Shown here: positions 1 to 9,137 of the stretch, in pieces
Numbering within the stretch: the stretch's first letter is position 1
How the letters are laid out: every line of letters starts with the position of its first letter
DNA from: Clostridiales bacterium UBA6981
GTDB lineage: Bacteria; Bacillota; Clostridia; Oscillospirales; Oscillospiraceae
Reading direction: 5' to 3'
NCBI GenBank assembly: GCA_002450075.1
Contig: DJYJ01000071.1
Coordinates: 11,182-58,760, forward strand
Length of the DNA stretch: 47,579 nt
Program-made: the position numbers and the translations under genes
The notes under the pieces: generated by a model
What the model saw: only the letters and a program-made list of their open reading frames with translations
What the model was told of the DNA's origin: nothing
The model's database searches: none

Positions 1-432
1 AGCTTTTTGCAGAACAACTACTTTCCCTATGGCGACTATGCCATCGTCGGCACCAAGGGGCACACCTTTGAAGGGCCGTTCTATCTCGACCGGCGCGGGC
101 GCATCATCGGCTGGGACGAGGAGGCCGAGGCGCATTCCGAAAAGCTCGTCGAGCGCGAGCTGCAGCGTCTGCGCTGCTCCTTCGAGGCGGCAGAGCAGGA
201 CGGATACCGCAAATTCATCATGCTCCTGCACTATCCCCCGACGAACATCCTTCAGAGCGACAGCGCCTTTACGCAGATGGCGGAGGAATACGGCGCAGAG
301 CAGGTGGTCTATGCCCACAGCCACGGCGAGAGCCGCTTTCACGACAGCCTGGAGGGCGACCACAACGGCATTTCCTATCACCTCGTCTCCGGCGATTACC
401 GGAAATGGATGCCGCTGAAGCTGCTGGACTGA
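1..432 (+). CDS. Metallophosphoesterase, C-terminal part (5' end outside window)
   Basis: The reading frame is open from the first base, so the gene starts upstream of the window; only about 143 C-terminal residues are visible. Calcineurin-like phosphoesterase motifs are present: LLHYPP (the histidine of the fourth motif) and YAHSHGES (the GHxH-type metal-binding motif, here AHSH). The N-terminal D-x-H and GD motifs must lie outside. The visible part has the compact ending of soluble predicted phosphohydrolases in Clostridia; the substrate is unknown. It ends at a TGA and is followed by an 86-bp gap with a promoter for the next gene, so it is probably the last gene of its own unit. Confidence 0.75.
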   Translation, partial: SFLQNNYFPYGDYAIVGTKGHTFEGPFYLDRRGRIIGWDEEAEAHSEKLVERELQRLRCSFEAAEQDGYRKFIMLLHYPPTNILQSDSAFTQMAEEYGAEQVVYAHSHGESRFHDSLEGDHNGISYHLVSGDYRKWMPLKLLD

Positions 433-459
433 AAAAAACAGGATCAGGAAAGCCTTCCC

Positions 460-488
460 TTGCGCTTTGGCCGGGGAAGGCTTATACT
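460..488 (+). promoter_or_regulatory. Sigma-A-type promoter of the permease gene
   Basis: TTGCGC, 17-bp spacer, TATACT. The predicted start is near 495, leaving a leader of about 25 nt before the ATG at 519, which has a GGGAG ribosome site. The arms AAGCCTTCCC (450-459) and GGGAAGGCTT (474-483) form an inverted repeat over the spacer and may be an operator or a weak terminator of the upstream gene; no U-tract follows. Confidence 0.55.
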
Positions 489-518
489 GTGTCGAAGTAA
501 AACTTATGGGAGAAAGCC

Positions 519-1625
519 ATGTCAGCCATCCGTTCCTTTATCCGGCGCGAGCCGGTGCTGCTGATTGCGACGCTTGCGGCGCTCGTCAGCTGCTTTTTTG
601 TGCCGCCGGACAAGACCTATCTTTCCTATCTCGACTTTCGCACGCTCGCGCTGCTTTACTGCCTGATGACTGTCGTCGCCGGGCTGCGCGGCGCCGGGCT
701 CTTCTCGCATCTGGCGCACACGCTCTGCGAGAGGGCGGCAAACGTGCGTCTCATCGGGCTGATCCTCGTGCTGCTGAGCTTTTTCTCCGCGATGCTCATC
801 ACCAATGACGTGGCGCTGTTAACCTTCGTGCCCTTTGCCGTCGTCGTGCTGGGTCTGGCCGACCGCCGGGGCGACCTCATCCGTATCGTCGTGCTGCAGA
901 CCGTGGCCGCCAATCTCGGCAGCATGCTCACGCCCGTGGGCAATCCGCAGAATCTCTATCTTTATTCCTTTTACGACCTCGCCTTTTTCGACTTCATCCG
1001 CGCGACGCTGCCCTTCTGGCTGCTGTCGCTCGTGCTTCTTGCTCTGGGCTGTATGACGCTCTCCGCCGCGCCGCTGACGTTTTTTCTTGGCGAGGAGCCG
1101 GGGATGGACAAGCGCGCTATGGCGCTGTATCTGGCGCTGTTTGCCGTGTGCCTGCTGGTCGTGCTGCGCGTCCTCAGCTGGCCGGTGATGCTGCTTGCGG
1201 TGCTGATCGTGCTGCTGCTTTTTGACAGGAAGATCCTGCTCAAGGCCGACTTTCTGCTTCTGCTGACCTTTGTTGCGTTTTTCATCTTTTCCGGCAATCT
1301 GGCCAGGGTCGGCGCGGTGGACCGGCTGGTGCGCACGCTGCTTACAGGGCGGGAATACCTCGTCTCGCTGCTCGCGAGCCAGGTCATCAGCAACGTGCCC
1401 GCGGCGCTGCTGCTCTCTGGCTTTACCGGCGAGGCGAAGGAGCTGCTGCTCGGCGTCAACATCGGCGGGCTCGGCACGCCGATCGCAAGTCTCGCCAGTC
1501 TCATCAGCATGAAGCTCTATGCCCACTCCGAGCACGCCCACACCGGGCGCTATCTTACGGAGTTCACGGCGATCAATGTTCTGCTGCTTATCCTGCTTTC
1601 CCTTGCTCACGCCATCCTGACATAA
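519..1625 (+). CDS. ArsB/NhaD (SLC13-like) superfamily permease
   Basis: Polytopic membrane protein of 368 residues with about ten hydrophobic segments. Family landmarks of the citrate/arsenite/Na+-H+ permease superfamily are visible: the ITNDVALLTFVPF segment (about residues 92-104), VGNPQNLYLYSF (about 142-153) and, in the second half, SNVPAALLLSGF followed by GVNIGGLGTPIASLASLIS, the expected inverted-repeat partner helices. It probably exchanges an anion such as a dicarboxylate or arsenite, or sodium for protons; the substrate cannot be read from sequence. It is shorter than typical 400-450-residue members. It is monocistronic, with its own promoter before and a terminator after it. Confidence 0.8.
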   Translation: MSAIRSFIRREPVLLIATLAALVSCFFVPPDKTYLSYLDFRTLALLYCLMTVVAGLRGAGLFSHLAHTLCERAANVRLIGLILVLLSFFSAMLITNDVALLTFVPFAVVVLGLADRRGDLIRIVVLQTVAANLGSMLTPVGNPQNLYLYSFYDLAFFDFIRATLPFWLLSLVLLALGCMTLSAAPLTFFLGEEPGMDKRAMALYLALFAVCLLVVLRVLSWPVMLLAVLIVLLLFDRKILLKADFLLLLTFVAFFIFSGNLARVGAVDRLVRTLLTGREYLVSLLASQVISNVPAALLLSGFTGEAKELLLGVNIGGLGTPIASLASLISMKLYAHSEHAHTGRYLTEFTAINVLLLILLSLAHAILT

Positions 1626-1643
1626 ATCGTATCCTTTTCCCGC

Positions 1644-1674
1644 AAAGCCGTCCTCCTGGCGGCTTTCTTTTTTT
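1644..1674 (+). terminator. Rho-independent terminator after the permease
   Basis: Stem AAAGCCG/CGGCTTT with a 9-nt loop, followed by CTTTTTTT. It lies 18 bp after the permease stop. Confidence 0.7.
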
Positions 1675-1691
1675 CCCGGCCGCGGTGTGAA

Positions 1692-1720
1692 TTGATTTCC
1701 TGCCCTATGCATGATATAAT
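1692..1720 (+). promoter_or_regulatory. Promoter of the histidine kinase operon
   Basis: TTGATT, 17-bp spacer, TATAAT (consensus -10). The predicted start is near 1727, about 47 nt before the kinase ATG. It probably drives the kinase, the 610-residue protein and alr, which follow without another obvious promoter. Confidence 0.75.
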
Positions 1721-1773
1721 AGAAAAACAATAAAAATCCGGACACCGCAGCGCGAGCGAGGAGCGTGTAAAAA

Positions 1774-3393
1774 ATGGACGAATCCAGCCTTGCCCTGAAA
1801 CAGCAGAATGAGGAACTGCGGCGGGAAAACGAAGCGCTCCGCCTTCAGCTGATGGAGACGCAGAACGCCAATCTCGCCAAGGAAACCTTTTTAAGCAACA
1901 TGTCACATGACATCCGCACGCCGATGAACGCAATCGTCGGCATGACGGCACTGGCAAAGAAGCATATCGACGAAAAAGGCCGTGTCTCCGATGCGCTGAA
2001 CAAGATTGAGGTCGCCAGCTCCCATCTGCTCAGCCTGATCAACGACGTGCTCGACATGTCCCGCATCAATTCCGGCCGTATGTCGGTCGCGGAGGAGCTT
2101 TTCTCTCTCGGCGATCTGCTGCACGAGACGCTGACGATCGTCCGTCCCCAGGCCGAGCAGCGGCATCACAGCTTTCGCTTTGACGCGGATAACATCTTTG
2201 CCGAAGGACTGTACGGCGATCCGCTTCGCCTGCGGCAGATCTATGTCAATATCATCAGCAATTCGGTGAAATACACGCCCGAGCACGGCGAGATCGTTGT
2301 CTCCGTCTCCCAGGAGGAGGCGGCGGACGGGCGCTGCACGCTTGTCTTTACCTGCCGTGACAACGGCATCGGCATGAGCGAGGATTTTCTGCAGCGCATC
2401 TTTGACCCCTTCGAGCGCGTCACCTCCTCTACGCTCTCCGGTGTTGAGGGCACCGGTCTCGGCATGAGCATCGTCAAAAAGCTGATCGATGCGATGGGCG
2501 GCACGATCGCGATCGAAAGCACGCCCGGCCGCGGTACGCTTGTCACGATCCGCACCCCCCTGCGCTATGAGTCCGTCCCGATCAATGCCGCCCCGCTCGA
2601 GGGCGAACGGCTTTTGATCATCGAAGCCGACGAGGCCATGCAGGCCCTGTACCGGCAGTATCTGGGCGACTCCGCTCTCTCCTTCACGATCGTTTCCTCG
2701 TCGTCCGCCGCCGTTTCCGCGATCACCGAGGCAGATTTCCGCGGCGAGGGCTTTTCCTGCGCGGTATTGGGGCGCTCAGTCGGGCACAACGGCAGCATTT
2801 TTGAGCTTGCCTCCTATCTGCACAAGGCGGACAGCGCGCTGACGCTCGTCCTGGTCAGCGATCTCGACTGGGAGGAGATCGAATACCGCGCAAACCGCAG
2901 CGGGATTTCCGCTTTTATTCCGATCCCCTTCTTCCGCAAGTCGCTTATCAACGGCCTCGCCCACGCGCTTGAGGCCTCCGATACGGGCGATGTCGCTTCC
3001 GCCATCCCGGATCTTACGGGAAGGCGCATCCTGCTTGCGGAGGACAACGACATCAACCGCGAGATCGCCTGTGAGATTCTGAGCGTCACAAGGGCCGCCG
3101 TCGACTGTGCCGCAAACGGGCAGGAGGCTGTCAACCTTTTCCTCGGCTCCGCGGTGGGCACGTATGATCTGATTCTGATGGATATCCAGATGCCGGTCAT
3201 GGACGGTTATGACGCCGTGCGCCGGATTCGCGCCGCACAGCGGGACGACGCCGGAGGCGTTCCGATCTTTGCCATGACCGCCAACGCTTTTGCCGAGGAT
3301 ATTGCCCGGGCCCGCGCCTGCGGCATGAACGGCCACATCGCCAAGCCGATCGACGTCAATCTTCTGATGCAGACGCTGCGTCAGGCGCTTTGA
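1774..3393 (+). CDS. Soluble hybrid histidine kinase with two receiver-like domains
   Basis: 539 residues with no membrane segment and no PAS or GAF domain. Order: N-terminal coiled coil (about 1-38); HisKA with SHDIRTP, phospho-acceptor His45; HATPase_c with N box (about 157-168), DNGIGM (196-201) and GTGLGMSIV (226-234); a degenerate receiver (about 278-395) with an acidic pocket (IIEAD) but LGRS where the phosphorylated Asp should be; and a canonical C-terminal receiver (about 418-539) with AEDND, acceptor Asp470 in LMDIQMP, and Lys in AKPID. This is the layout of a cytosolic phosphorelay kinase whose input comes from a partner. The next gene, 37 bp downstream, is the natural candidate partner. 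GAGGAG lies 10 nt before the ATG. Confidence 0.9.
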   Translation: MDESSLALKQQNEELRRENEALRLQLMETQNANLAKETFLSNMSHDIRTPMNAIVGMTALAKKHIDEKGRVSDALNKIEVASSHLLSLINDVLDMSRINSGRMSVAEELFSLGDLLHETLTIVRPQAEQRHHSFRFDADNIFAEGLYGDPLRLRQIYVNIISNSVKYTPEHGEIVVSVSQEEAADGRCTLVFTCRDNGIGMSEDFLQRIFDPFERVTSSTLSGVEGTGLGMSIVKKLIDAMGGTIAIESTPGRGTLVTIRTPLRYESVPINAAPLEGERLLIIEADEAMQALYRQYLGDSALSFTIVSSSSAAVSAITEADFRGEGFSCAVLGRSVGHNGSIFELASYLHKADSALTLVLVSDLDWEEIEYRANRSGISAFIPIPFFRKSLINGLAHALEASDTGDVASAIPDLTGRRILLAEDNDINREIACEILSVTRAAVDCAANGQEAVNLFLGSAVGTYDLILMDIQMPVMDGYDAVRRIRAAQRDDAGGVPIFAMTANAFAEDIARARACGMNGHIAKPIDVNLLMQTLRQAL

Positions 3394-3430
3394 TCCCGAT
3401 CGCATACCGCATGAAAGGAGAGCCGGAGGC

Positions 3431-5263
3431 ATGCTGCCCTATCAGACACAATATCTGAACAACGTGCGCGAAATCGCCTCGCTGAGTGATTTCTACGGCG
3501 TCTCCGCGCCCGATTTTGACAGCTGGTATGCCACCCAGCGCGACGCCCAGGCGCGCATTGCCGCGCTGCGGGAAGAAAACATCGCTCTGCTCAACGACAA
3601 TCTCTTCCCCGCTCTCGACGGACTTCACGCCGCCTCCGAGGCGGACATCGCTGCGCTGGAGGAGTTTGCGGGCGCGCTGATGGACTGGTCGACCAATGTC
3701 GACTGCAGCATTTATCTGCTGATCCACGACTCGCTTTTAAGTCTCTGTCGCTTCCGACGCGACCGCGGCCGCGTCATCAAAGAACTATACATGGTCGGCA
3801 TGGGGCTCTACTACCTGGGGCGCAGTCTTCAGGGGACGGAATGCGAGGCCTCGAACGCTTTTCGGTTCCGCAATGAAATGGTGTTTACCGAGGGCGGCTC
3901 GTATTTGAAGTTTTTCGCCGAGATCGACGACGAGCAGACCAAGGGCTATATCATCCGCTCTCTTGCCAATATTGCCATCTGCTCGACCGAGCTGGGGCGC
4001 CGCGTCGCCATCAGCAAGCGTGTTTTGCAGATCGTGCAGGACGATTATTATCGTGCGCTTGCCCCCTCTCTTCCCTGGGACACGTTTCTCAAACGCACGC
4101 ACCAGCAGATGAGTTCCAACCGCGCCGTTCTTTCCAAGGGCGGGCTCAGTGCGGATGAGCTGGCTGCGGTGCTGGAATCCTGCGAGGTCGTTTTCAAGCC
4201 GGAATCCGGCACACAGACGCCGAATGTCCGCTGGCTCTGGCCGTATTACGAGATGGAATACAGCTGCGGTTTTGTGGATCTGGCCACGACGCTTGCCCGT
4301 ATGGAGCAGCTGATCGACGATTCCTCCTACGACAGCTATGACATTTCCGGTCTTTACGCCAATGTCCAGCTTCCGATCTATTACGGCCGGCTCGTGCGGG
4401 ACAACCCTGTCCTGCAGACGAAGCGCGAGCATATCCATTTTCTTGACCGGGCCTACCGCAAAATGATGCAGACGCTTCTGACCTATCCCGCCGAGCGCTT
4501 TAACGACTTTTTCTATTACAACATCTGTCTTGTCATTACCGATTATTTCGAGATCGACGGCGTGGAAAGCTACCGGGATATCACGGCAAAGCTGATGAAG
4601 CGCCTGACCGGGAATCTCTATATCCGATCGCGGCGCGCGGGCGAGCTGATGCGGCTTTGCAGCACCGCCCTTTACCGCAGCAATCCCTCCTTTTTTGATG
4701 ACATTGATTTTTTGCGCGCATATCCCAACGGGAAAGAAAAAGAACGGGCCGTTGCGGATTATGCCGAGCAGTGCGGCCTGTACCAGGATTTTGGTCTGAT
4801 CAAGATGAACTTCGAACGGCTCAGTCAGACCCGGAACCTGCTCGAGGGCGAGCAGCGCATGTACGAGCTGCACACGATCTCCGGCCACGACGACCTTGCC
4901 GCGCGTCGCTCCACGGCGATCTATGCCGATGCGGCGCTTGGCCATCACCGCTGGTACGACGGCGCGGATGGCTATCCGAAGGAATATGTGAGAAACGACT
5001 CGCCCTACCGACAGATGACGGATCTCGTCGCCGTTGTCGCCTTTATAAACGAATGTGATGCCCCGTCGCCGCGCGCTGCGATCGCTTCCGCCATTGCGCA
5101 GGAGCGACGCCGCTTTTCTCCGCTCATCACCGCCTGTCTGGGGGATGAGGCGCTCCAGGCCGGGATCGAAGAGATCTTTGCCCGTCAGGACAGGCCATAC
5201 TACCGCGAGCTGTATCGCGAGCTGATGGAGCACGACAAGGAAACTGTTTTCGAGGTGAACTGA
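3431..5263 (+). CDS. Uncharacterised 610-residue soluble protein, partner candidate of the kinase
   Basis: I do not recognise this family. The protein is predicted mostly alpha-helical, acidic and aromatic-rich, with no signal peptide, membrane segment, metal motif or P-loop. The first 80 residues include a coiled-coil-like stretch (RIAALREENIALLNDN), and the rest reads like stacked helices (for example YIIRSLANIAICSTELGRRVAISKRV split over two helices near residue 178), compatible with a TPR-like solenoid. It follows the hybrid kinase by 37 bp and precedes alr by 4 bp, so all three are probably co-transcribed. A role as sensory or scaffold module feeding the kinase is inference from position only. 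Start supported by AAAGGAG and GGAGG just upstream. Confidence 0.75.
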   Translation: MLPYQTQYLNNVREIASLSDFYGVSAPDFDSWYATQRDAQARIAALREENIALLNDNLFPALDGLHAASEADIAALEEFAGALMDWSTNVDCSIYLLIHDSLLSLCRFRRDRGRVIKELYMVGMGLYYLGRSLQGTECEASNAFRFRNEMVFTEGGSYLKFFAEIDDEQTKGYIIRSLANIAICSTELGRRVAISKRVLQIVQDDYYRALAPSLPWDTFLKRTHQQMSSNRAVLSKGGLSADELAAVLESCEVVFKPESGTQTPNVRWLWPYYEMEYSCGFVDLATTLARMEQLIDDSSYDSYDISGLYANVQLPIYYGRLVRDNPVLQTKREHIHFLDRAYRKMMQTLLTYPAERFNDFFYYNICLVITDYFEIDGVESYRDITAKLMKRLTGNLYIRSRRAGELMRLCSTALYRSNPSFFDDIDFLRAYPNGKEKERAVADYAEQCGLYQDFGLIKMNFERLSQTRNLLEGEQRMYELHTISGHDDLAARRSTAIYADAALGHHRWYDGADGYPKEYVRNDSPYRQMTDLVAVVAFINECDAPSPRAAIASAIAQERRRFSPLITACLGDEALQAGIEEIFARQDRPYYRELYRELMEHDKETVFEVN

Positions 5264-5267
5264 TCCT

Positions 5268-6401
5268 ATGGATGATTTGCGAAAAAGAACCTGGGCTGAG
5301 ATCAGCCTTGCCAACATCCGGCACAATTACGACGCGATCCGAAGCCGTCTGCCGTCCGGCTGCCGCTTTCTCGGCGTCGTCAAGGCCGACGCCTACGGCC
5401 ATGGCGCAGTTCAGGTCGCGAGACTTCTGCAGGACGCGGGCGCGGACTATCTTGCCGTCGCCGGGATAGATGAAGCGATGGAGCTGCGTCAAAGCGGCAT
5501 CTACCTGCCGATCCTGGTCCTTGGCCACACGCCGGCGGAGTTTACCGAAACGCTGATCCGCAACGACCTGACCCAGGCGGTGACCTGTCTGGCCAAGGCC
5601 GAGGAGTATTCGCGCGAGGCCGCGCGGCTGGGCAGGACGCTGCGCGTACACATCAAGGTCGACACCGGCATGTCCCGGCTCGGCTTTCTCTGCGCCGGCC
5701 GGCACTTTGACGAGGGCGTTGCGAACATCATCTACGCCTGCACGCTGCCGGGGCTTCATAGTGAGGGGATCTTCACCCACTTTGCCGTCTCCGACGAGCC
5801 CGGCGAGGAAAACGAGCGCTATACGCGCGAGCAATTCGCGCTCTTCCTGCGCGTGATCGACGCCGTGGGCGAGCGCGGCGGCATCCGCTTTGCGATCCGC
5901 CACTGTGCCAACAGCGGCGCAGTCGTGCACTATCCGGAGATGCTCCTTGACATGGTGCGCCCCGGGCTGCTGCTCTATGGCTACGGCGACGACACGGGAA
6001 AGCTGGGGCTGAAGCCCTGTATGCGGCTGATGACGCGCATCACGACGATCAAGCATTACGACAGCGGCACCTCCGTCAGCTATGGCCGCCGCTATACGAC
6101 CGATCGGCTCACGCGCATGGCGGTGCTCGCCATCGGCTATGCCGACGGTCTGCCGCGCCTTTGCTCGAACAAGTGCAGCTTTTATACTGCGGGCGGCTAT
6201 GCCCCGCAGCGCGGCAGCATCTGCATGGACATGTGCATGGCGGACGTTTCGGATCTGCCCGACGCCGCCGTAGACGGGGAGGTCGAGATCTTCGGCGAGC
6301 ACTGCGATATCTGCGCGCTCTCCGACGCGGCGCAGACCATTCCCTACGAGCTGCTGTGCGCGGTCTCGAAGCGCGTGCCGCGGGTCTATTCTTCCAAATA
6401 A
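5268..6401 (+). CDS. alr: Alanine racemase
   Basis: 377 residues, the usual family length. This fold-type III PLP enzyme interconverts L- and D-alanine for peptidoglycan. The PLP lysine is Lys39 in VVKADAYGHG, the second catalytic base Tyr272 lies in SVSYGRRYT, and the C-terminal SICMDMCMADVSD segment is the conserved substrate-loop motif. The gene begins 4 bp after the 610-residue protein; GAGGTGAAC inside the end of that gene is its ribosome site. It ends before a terminator. Co-transcription with a signalling kinase is unusual and would couple D-alanine supply to the signal. Confidence 0.95.
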   Translation: MDDLRKRTWAEISLANIRHNYDAIRSRLPSGCRFLGVVKADAYGHGAVQVARLLQDAGADYLAVAGIDEAMELRQSGIYLPILVLGHTPAEFTETLIRNDLTQAVTCLAKAEEYSREAARLGRTLRVHIKVDTGMSRLGFLCAGRHFDEGVANIIYACTLPGLHSEGIFTHFAVSDEPGEENERYTREQFALFLRVIDAVGERGGIRFAIRHCANSGAVVHYPEMLLDMVRPGLLLYGYGDDTGKLGLKPCMRLMTRITTIKHYDSGTSVSYGRRYTTDRLTRMAVLAIGYADGLPRLCSNKCSFYTAGGYAPQRGSICMDMCMADVSDLPDAAVDGEVEIFGEHCDICALSDAAQTIPYELLCAVSKRVPRVYSSK

Positions 6402-6408
6402 CGGGATC

Positions 6409-6449
6409 GGGACGCTGTGCCTTTCCAGGCGCGGCGTCCCTGCTTTTTT
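6409..6449 (+). terminator. Terminator after alr
   Basis: GGGACGC/GCGTCCC outer stem with inner GCC/GGC pairs, then TGCTTTTTTC. It starts 8 bp after the alr stop. Confidence 0.75.
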
Positions 6450-6460
6450 CTTCTCTTTCG

Positions 6461-6489
6461 TTGAAAAGGAGGACGGGATATGCTACAAT
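6461..6489 (+). promoter_or_regulatory. Promoter of the beta-CASP nuclease gene
   Basis: TTGAAA, 17-bp spacer, TACAAT. The predicted start near 6496 gives a leader of about 33 nt to the ATG at 6529. Confidence 0.65.
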
Positions 6490-6528
6490 ATTTTATTATA
6501 AAAAATCAGGACACGGGGGCATGAACAG

Positions 6529-8142
6529 ATGAAAATCACGTTTCTCGGCGCAACGCACGAGGTCACCGGCAGCTGCACCTATCTCGAGGTAGGCGGACGG
6601 CGCGGTCTGGTGGACTTCGGCATGGAGCAGGGCAAGGACGTATTCGTCAACCAGGATCTGCCTGTCGAGCCGACGGCGCTTGACTTCGTGCTGGTCACGC
6701 ACGCCCACATCGACCACTCCGGAAGATTGCCGCTGCTGTGCAAGAACGGTTTTCGCGGCGGGATCTATCTGACCGAGGCGACGGCCAATCTCTGTGACAT
6801 CATGCTGCGCGACAGCGCGAACATCCAGATGCAGGAGGCCGAATGGCAAAACCGCAAGGCCAAGCGTGCCGGCGAGGACGTCTATGAGCCGATGTACGAC
6901 CTTGACGACGTGCAGGCGACTGTCAACTGCTTCCGCCCCTGCAAGGTCGGCCAGCTCGTCCACATCGGCGACAACGTCGCGCTGCGCTTTGTCAACGCCG
7001 GTCATCTGCTCGGCTCGGCCTCGATCGAGGTCTGGCTGACCGAGGGCGGCGAGACGAAAAAGATCGTCTTCAGCGGCGACCTCGGCAACCGCAACATGCC
7101 GATCATCAGCCCGATGGACCACGTTCACGAGGCCGATTATATCGTCGTGGAATCCACTTACGGCGATCGGCTGCACGACAACAACACCGATTCGGTCCAC
7201 TTTCTTGCCGACGTGATCCAGCGCACGCTCGACCGCGGCGGCAACGTGGTCATTCCCTCGTTCGCTGTCGGGCGCACGCAGGAGATCCTCTATCTGATCC
7301 GTGAACTGAAAAACGCGCATCTCGTCCACGGCCACGGCGACTTCCCCGTGTACGTGGACAGCCCGCTCGCCGTTGAGGCGACCAGCGTCTTTCTCCAGTG
7401 CGACAGGGACTGCTTTGACAATGCCACCCAGCTTCTTCTCGCCTCCGGCGTCAACCCGCTGATGAGCCCGGGGCTGAACGTCTCGGTCTCCACAGACGAA
7501 TCCAAGGCCATCAACGACGACCGCACGCCCAAGGTCATCATCTCCTCGTCCGGCATGTGCGAGGGCGGCCGCATCCGCCACCATCTCAAGCACAACCTCT
7601 GGCGGAAGGAGAGCACGGTGCTCTTTGTGGGCTATCAGGCCTACGGCACGCTCGGGCGCATCCTGCAGGACGGCGACAAGGACACGGTCAAGCTCTTCGG
7701 CGAGGATATCGCCGTCAAGGCCGAGATCCTTTCCATGCCCGGAAAGAGCGGCCATGCCGACCGCGACGGGCTGATCGACTGGCTTGCCGCCTTTACCTGC
7801 AAGCCCGCGATGGTCTTCATAAACCACGGCGACGACGACGTGACCGAGTCCTTTGCCGGTCTCGTGGCCGAACGCTTCGGCTGGAAGACCTGCGCGCCGT
7901 ACAGCGGCACGGTCTATGACCTGCTCTCCGACGCTTTCGCCGTCCGTCCCGAGGGGATCCCGATCGTCAGGAAGGCTGCCGAGACGCCGCAGGCCCAGCG
8001 CAAGCGCATGCTCTTTGAAAAGCTCGTCGCGGCGGGGCAGCGTCTTGTCACCGTCATCCGCGCCTGCGAGGGCATGTCCAACAAGGATGTGGGCAAATTC
8101 ACCGACCAGATCAACCGCCTCTGCGAAAAGTGGCAGAGATAA
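6529..8142 (+). CDS. MBL-fold beta-CASP ribonuclease-like metallohydrolase
   Basis: 537 residues with metallo-beta-lactamase fold and beta-CASP insertion, the organisation of RNA-processing nucleases related to CPSF-73/Ysh1. The zinc motif HAHIDH is at residues 58-63; further ligands are in NAGHLLGSASIE and FSGDLGN; the beta-CASP signature SSSGMCEGGRIRHHL lies near residue 340; and the C-terminal SMPGKSGHADRDGL carries the last histidine. The last roughly 70 residues are a basic helical tail (AQRKRMLFEKLV...) that may contact RNA. It probably acts in RNA turnover or processing. The ribosome site is weak (GGGGG 9 nt upstream). prmA follows after 23 bp, probably co-transcribed. Confidence 0.9.
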   Translation: MKITFLGATHEVTGSCTYLEVGGRRGLVDFGMEQGKDVFVNQDLPVEPTALDFVLVTHAHIDHSGRLPLLCKNGFRGGIYLTEATANLCDIMLRDSANIQMQEAEWQNRKAKRAGEDVYEPMYDLDDVQATVNCFRPCKVGQLVHIGDNVALRFVNAGHLLGSASIEVWLTEGGETKKIVFSGDLGNRNMPIISPMDHVHEADYIVVESTYGDRLHDNNTDSVHFLADVIQRTLDRGGNVVIPSFAVGRTQEILYLIRELKNAHLVHGHGDFPVYVDSPLAVEATSVFLQCDRDCFDNATQLLLASGVNPLMSPGLNVSVSTDESKAINDDRTPKVIISSSGMCEGGRIRHHLKHNLWRKESTVLFVGYQAYGTLGRILQDGDKDTVKLFGEDIAVKAEILSMPGKSGHADRDGLIDWLAAFTCKPAMVFINHGDDDVTESFAGLVAERFGWKTCAPYSGTVYDLLSDAFAVRPEGIPIVRKAAETPQAQRKRMLFEKLVAAGQRLVTVIRACEGMSNKDVGKFTDQINRLCEKWQR

Positions 8143-8165
8143 TGCATACGAAGAAGGATTAACGA

Positions 8166-9089
8166 ATGCGCTGGATAGAAGTTTGCATCAACACCCCCGG
8201 CGAGGAGATCGACGCGCGCTGCGAGGAGCTTGCCGCGCTCGGAGCCGGCGGCTTTGTGATCGAAAACGAGGAAGACTTCCGCGAATTTCTCGAGAACAAT
8301 CACCAATACTGGGACTATGTGGATAAGGAGCTCGAGGACAGCTTTTCCGGCGTCAGCCGGATCAAGACCTACCTCGCCGACGATGAGGACGGGCGCAGGG
8401 TCCTCTCCGCGATCCGCAGAGCCTGCGGCGAGGTCGCCGTCTCGTTCGTCGAGGACAGCGACTGGGAGAACAACTGGCGGGAATACTATAAACCGATCGA
8501 GATCGGGGAGAAGCTCGTCGTCGTGCCGGAGTGGGAGGAGATCCCCGCCGGCGGACGCATCCCGCTGCGGCTCGATCCGGGGCTGATCTTCGGCACGGGC
8601 AGCCACCCGACCACACGCATGTGTCTCGCCGCGCTCGAGGGCTATGCCGCGCCGGGCAAACGCGTGCTCGACCTCGGGTGCGGCAGCGGCATTTTGGCTA
8701 TCGGGGCGCTCAACTTAGGCTGTGAGAGCGCCGTTGGCTGCGACATCGACCCCAAGGCGCCGGACGTTGCCTGCGCCAACGCCGCGCTCAACGGCATCGG
8801 TGCCGGGCGCTTTCACGTCTACGCGGGCGACATCCTCTCCGACGCGTCGATGCGCCGGACGCTCGGCGGCGGGTACGATATCGTGCTGGCGAACATCGTT
8901 TCGGATGTGATCATCCCCCTCTCCGCGATCGCCGGGGCGTTTCTCGCCGCGGGCGGCGTTTTTATTACCTCCGGCATCATCGAGGGCCGGCAGGACGAGG
9001 TCGCCGCGGCCCTCCGTGCAAACGGCTTTGCGATCAGCGCTCACCGCTGCGAAGAGGAGTGGCATTGCTTTGAATGTGTCCGTGTATAA
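8166..9089 (+). CDS. prmA: Ribosomal protein L11 methyltransferase
   Basis: 307 residues. The N-terminal substrate-recognition domain opens with MRWIEVCI and includes the GGFVIENEEDFREFL segment. The C-terminal Rossmann methyltransferase domain has the SAM-binding motif VLDLGCGSGILAIGA (about 166-180), the acidic ribose-binding residue in GCDIDPKA, and catalytic-loop motif IVLANIVSDVI. PrmA trimethylates lysines and the N-terminus of ribosomal protein L11. The AAGAAGG ribosome site is about 8 nt before the ATG. It sits 23 bp behind the nuclease gene, and the deacetylase gene follows 48 bp downstream. Confidence 0.93.
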   Translation: MRWIEVCINTPGEEIDARCEELAALGAGGFVIENEEDFREFLENNHQYWDYVDKELEDSFSGVSRIKTYLADDEDGRRVLSAIRRACGEVAVSFVEDSDWENNWREYYKPIEIGEKLVVVPEWEEIPAGGRIPLRLDPGLIFGTGSHPTTRMCLAALEGYAAPGKRVLDLGCGSGILAIGALNLGCESAVGCDIDPKAPDVACANAALNGIGAGRFHVYAGDILSDASMRRTLGGGYDIVLANIVSDVIIPLSAIAGAFLAAGGVFITSGIIEGRQDEVAAALRANGFAISAHRCEEEWHCFECVRV

Positions 9090-9137
9090 ACATTGAAGAA
9101 GGAAAGGGCGAACTCTTCGGGGGGTTCGCACATTCGC

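Noticed and set aside
3785..5326. Long open frame on the minus strand opposite the 610-residue gene
   Set aside because: Antisense shadow of a GC-rich coding region; no ribosome site and low-complexity composition. The same holds for 23904-25811 (+), 5127-6302 (-), 6496-7827 (-), 9195-10460 (-), 41061-43154 (-) and 37216-39132 (-).
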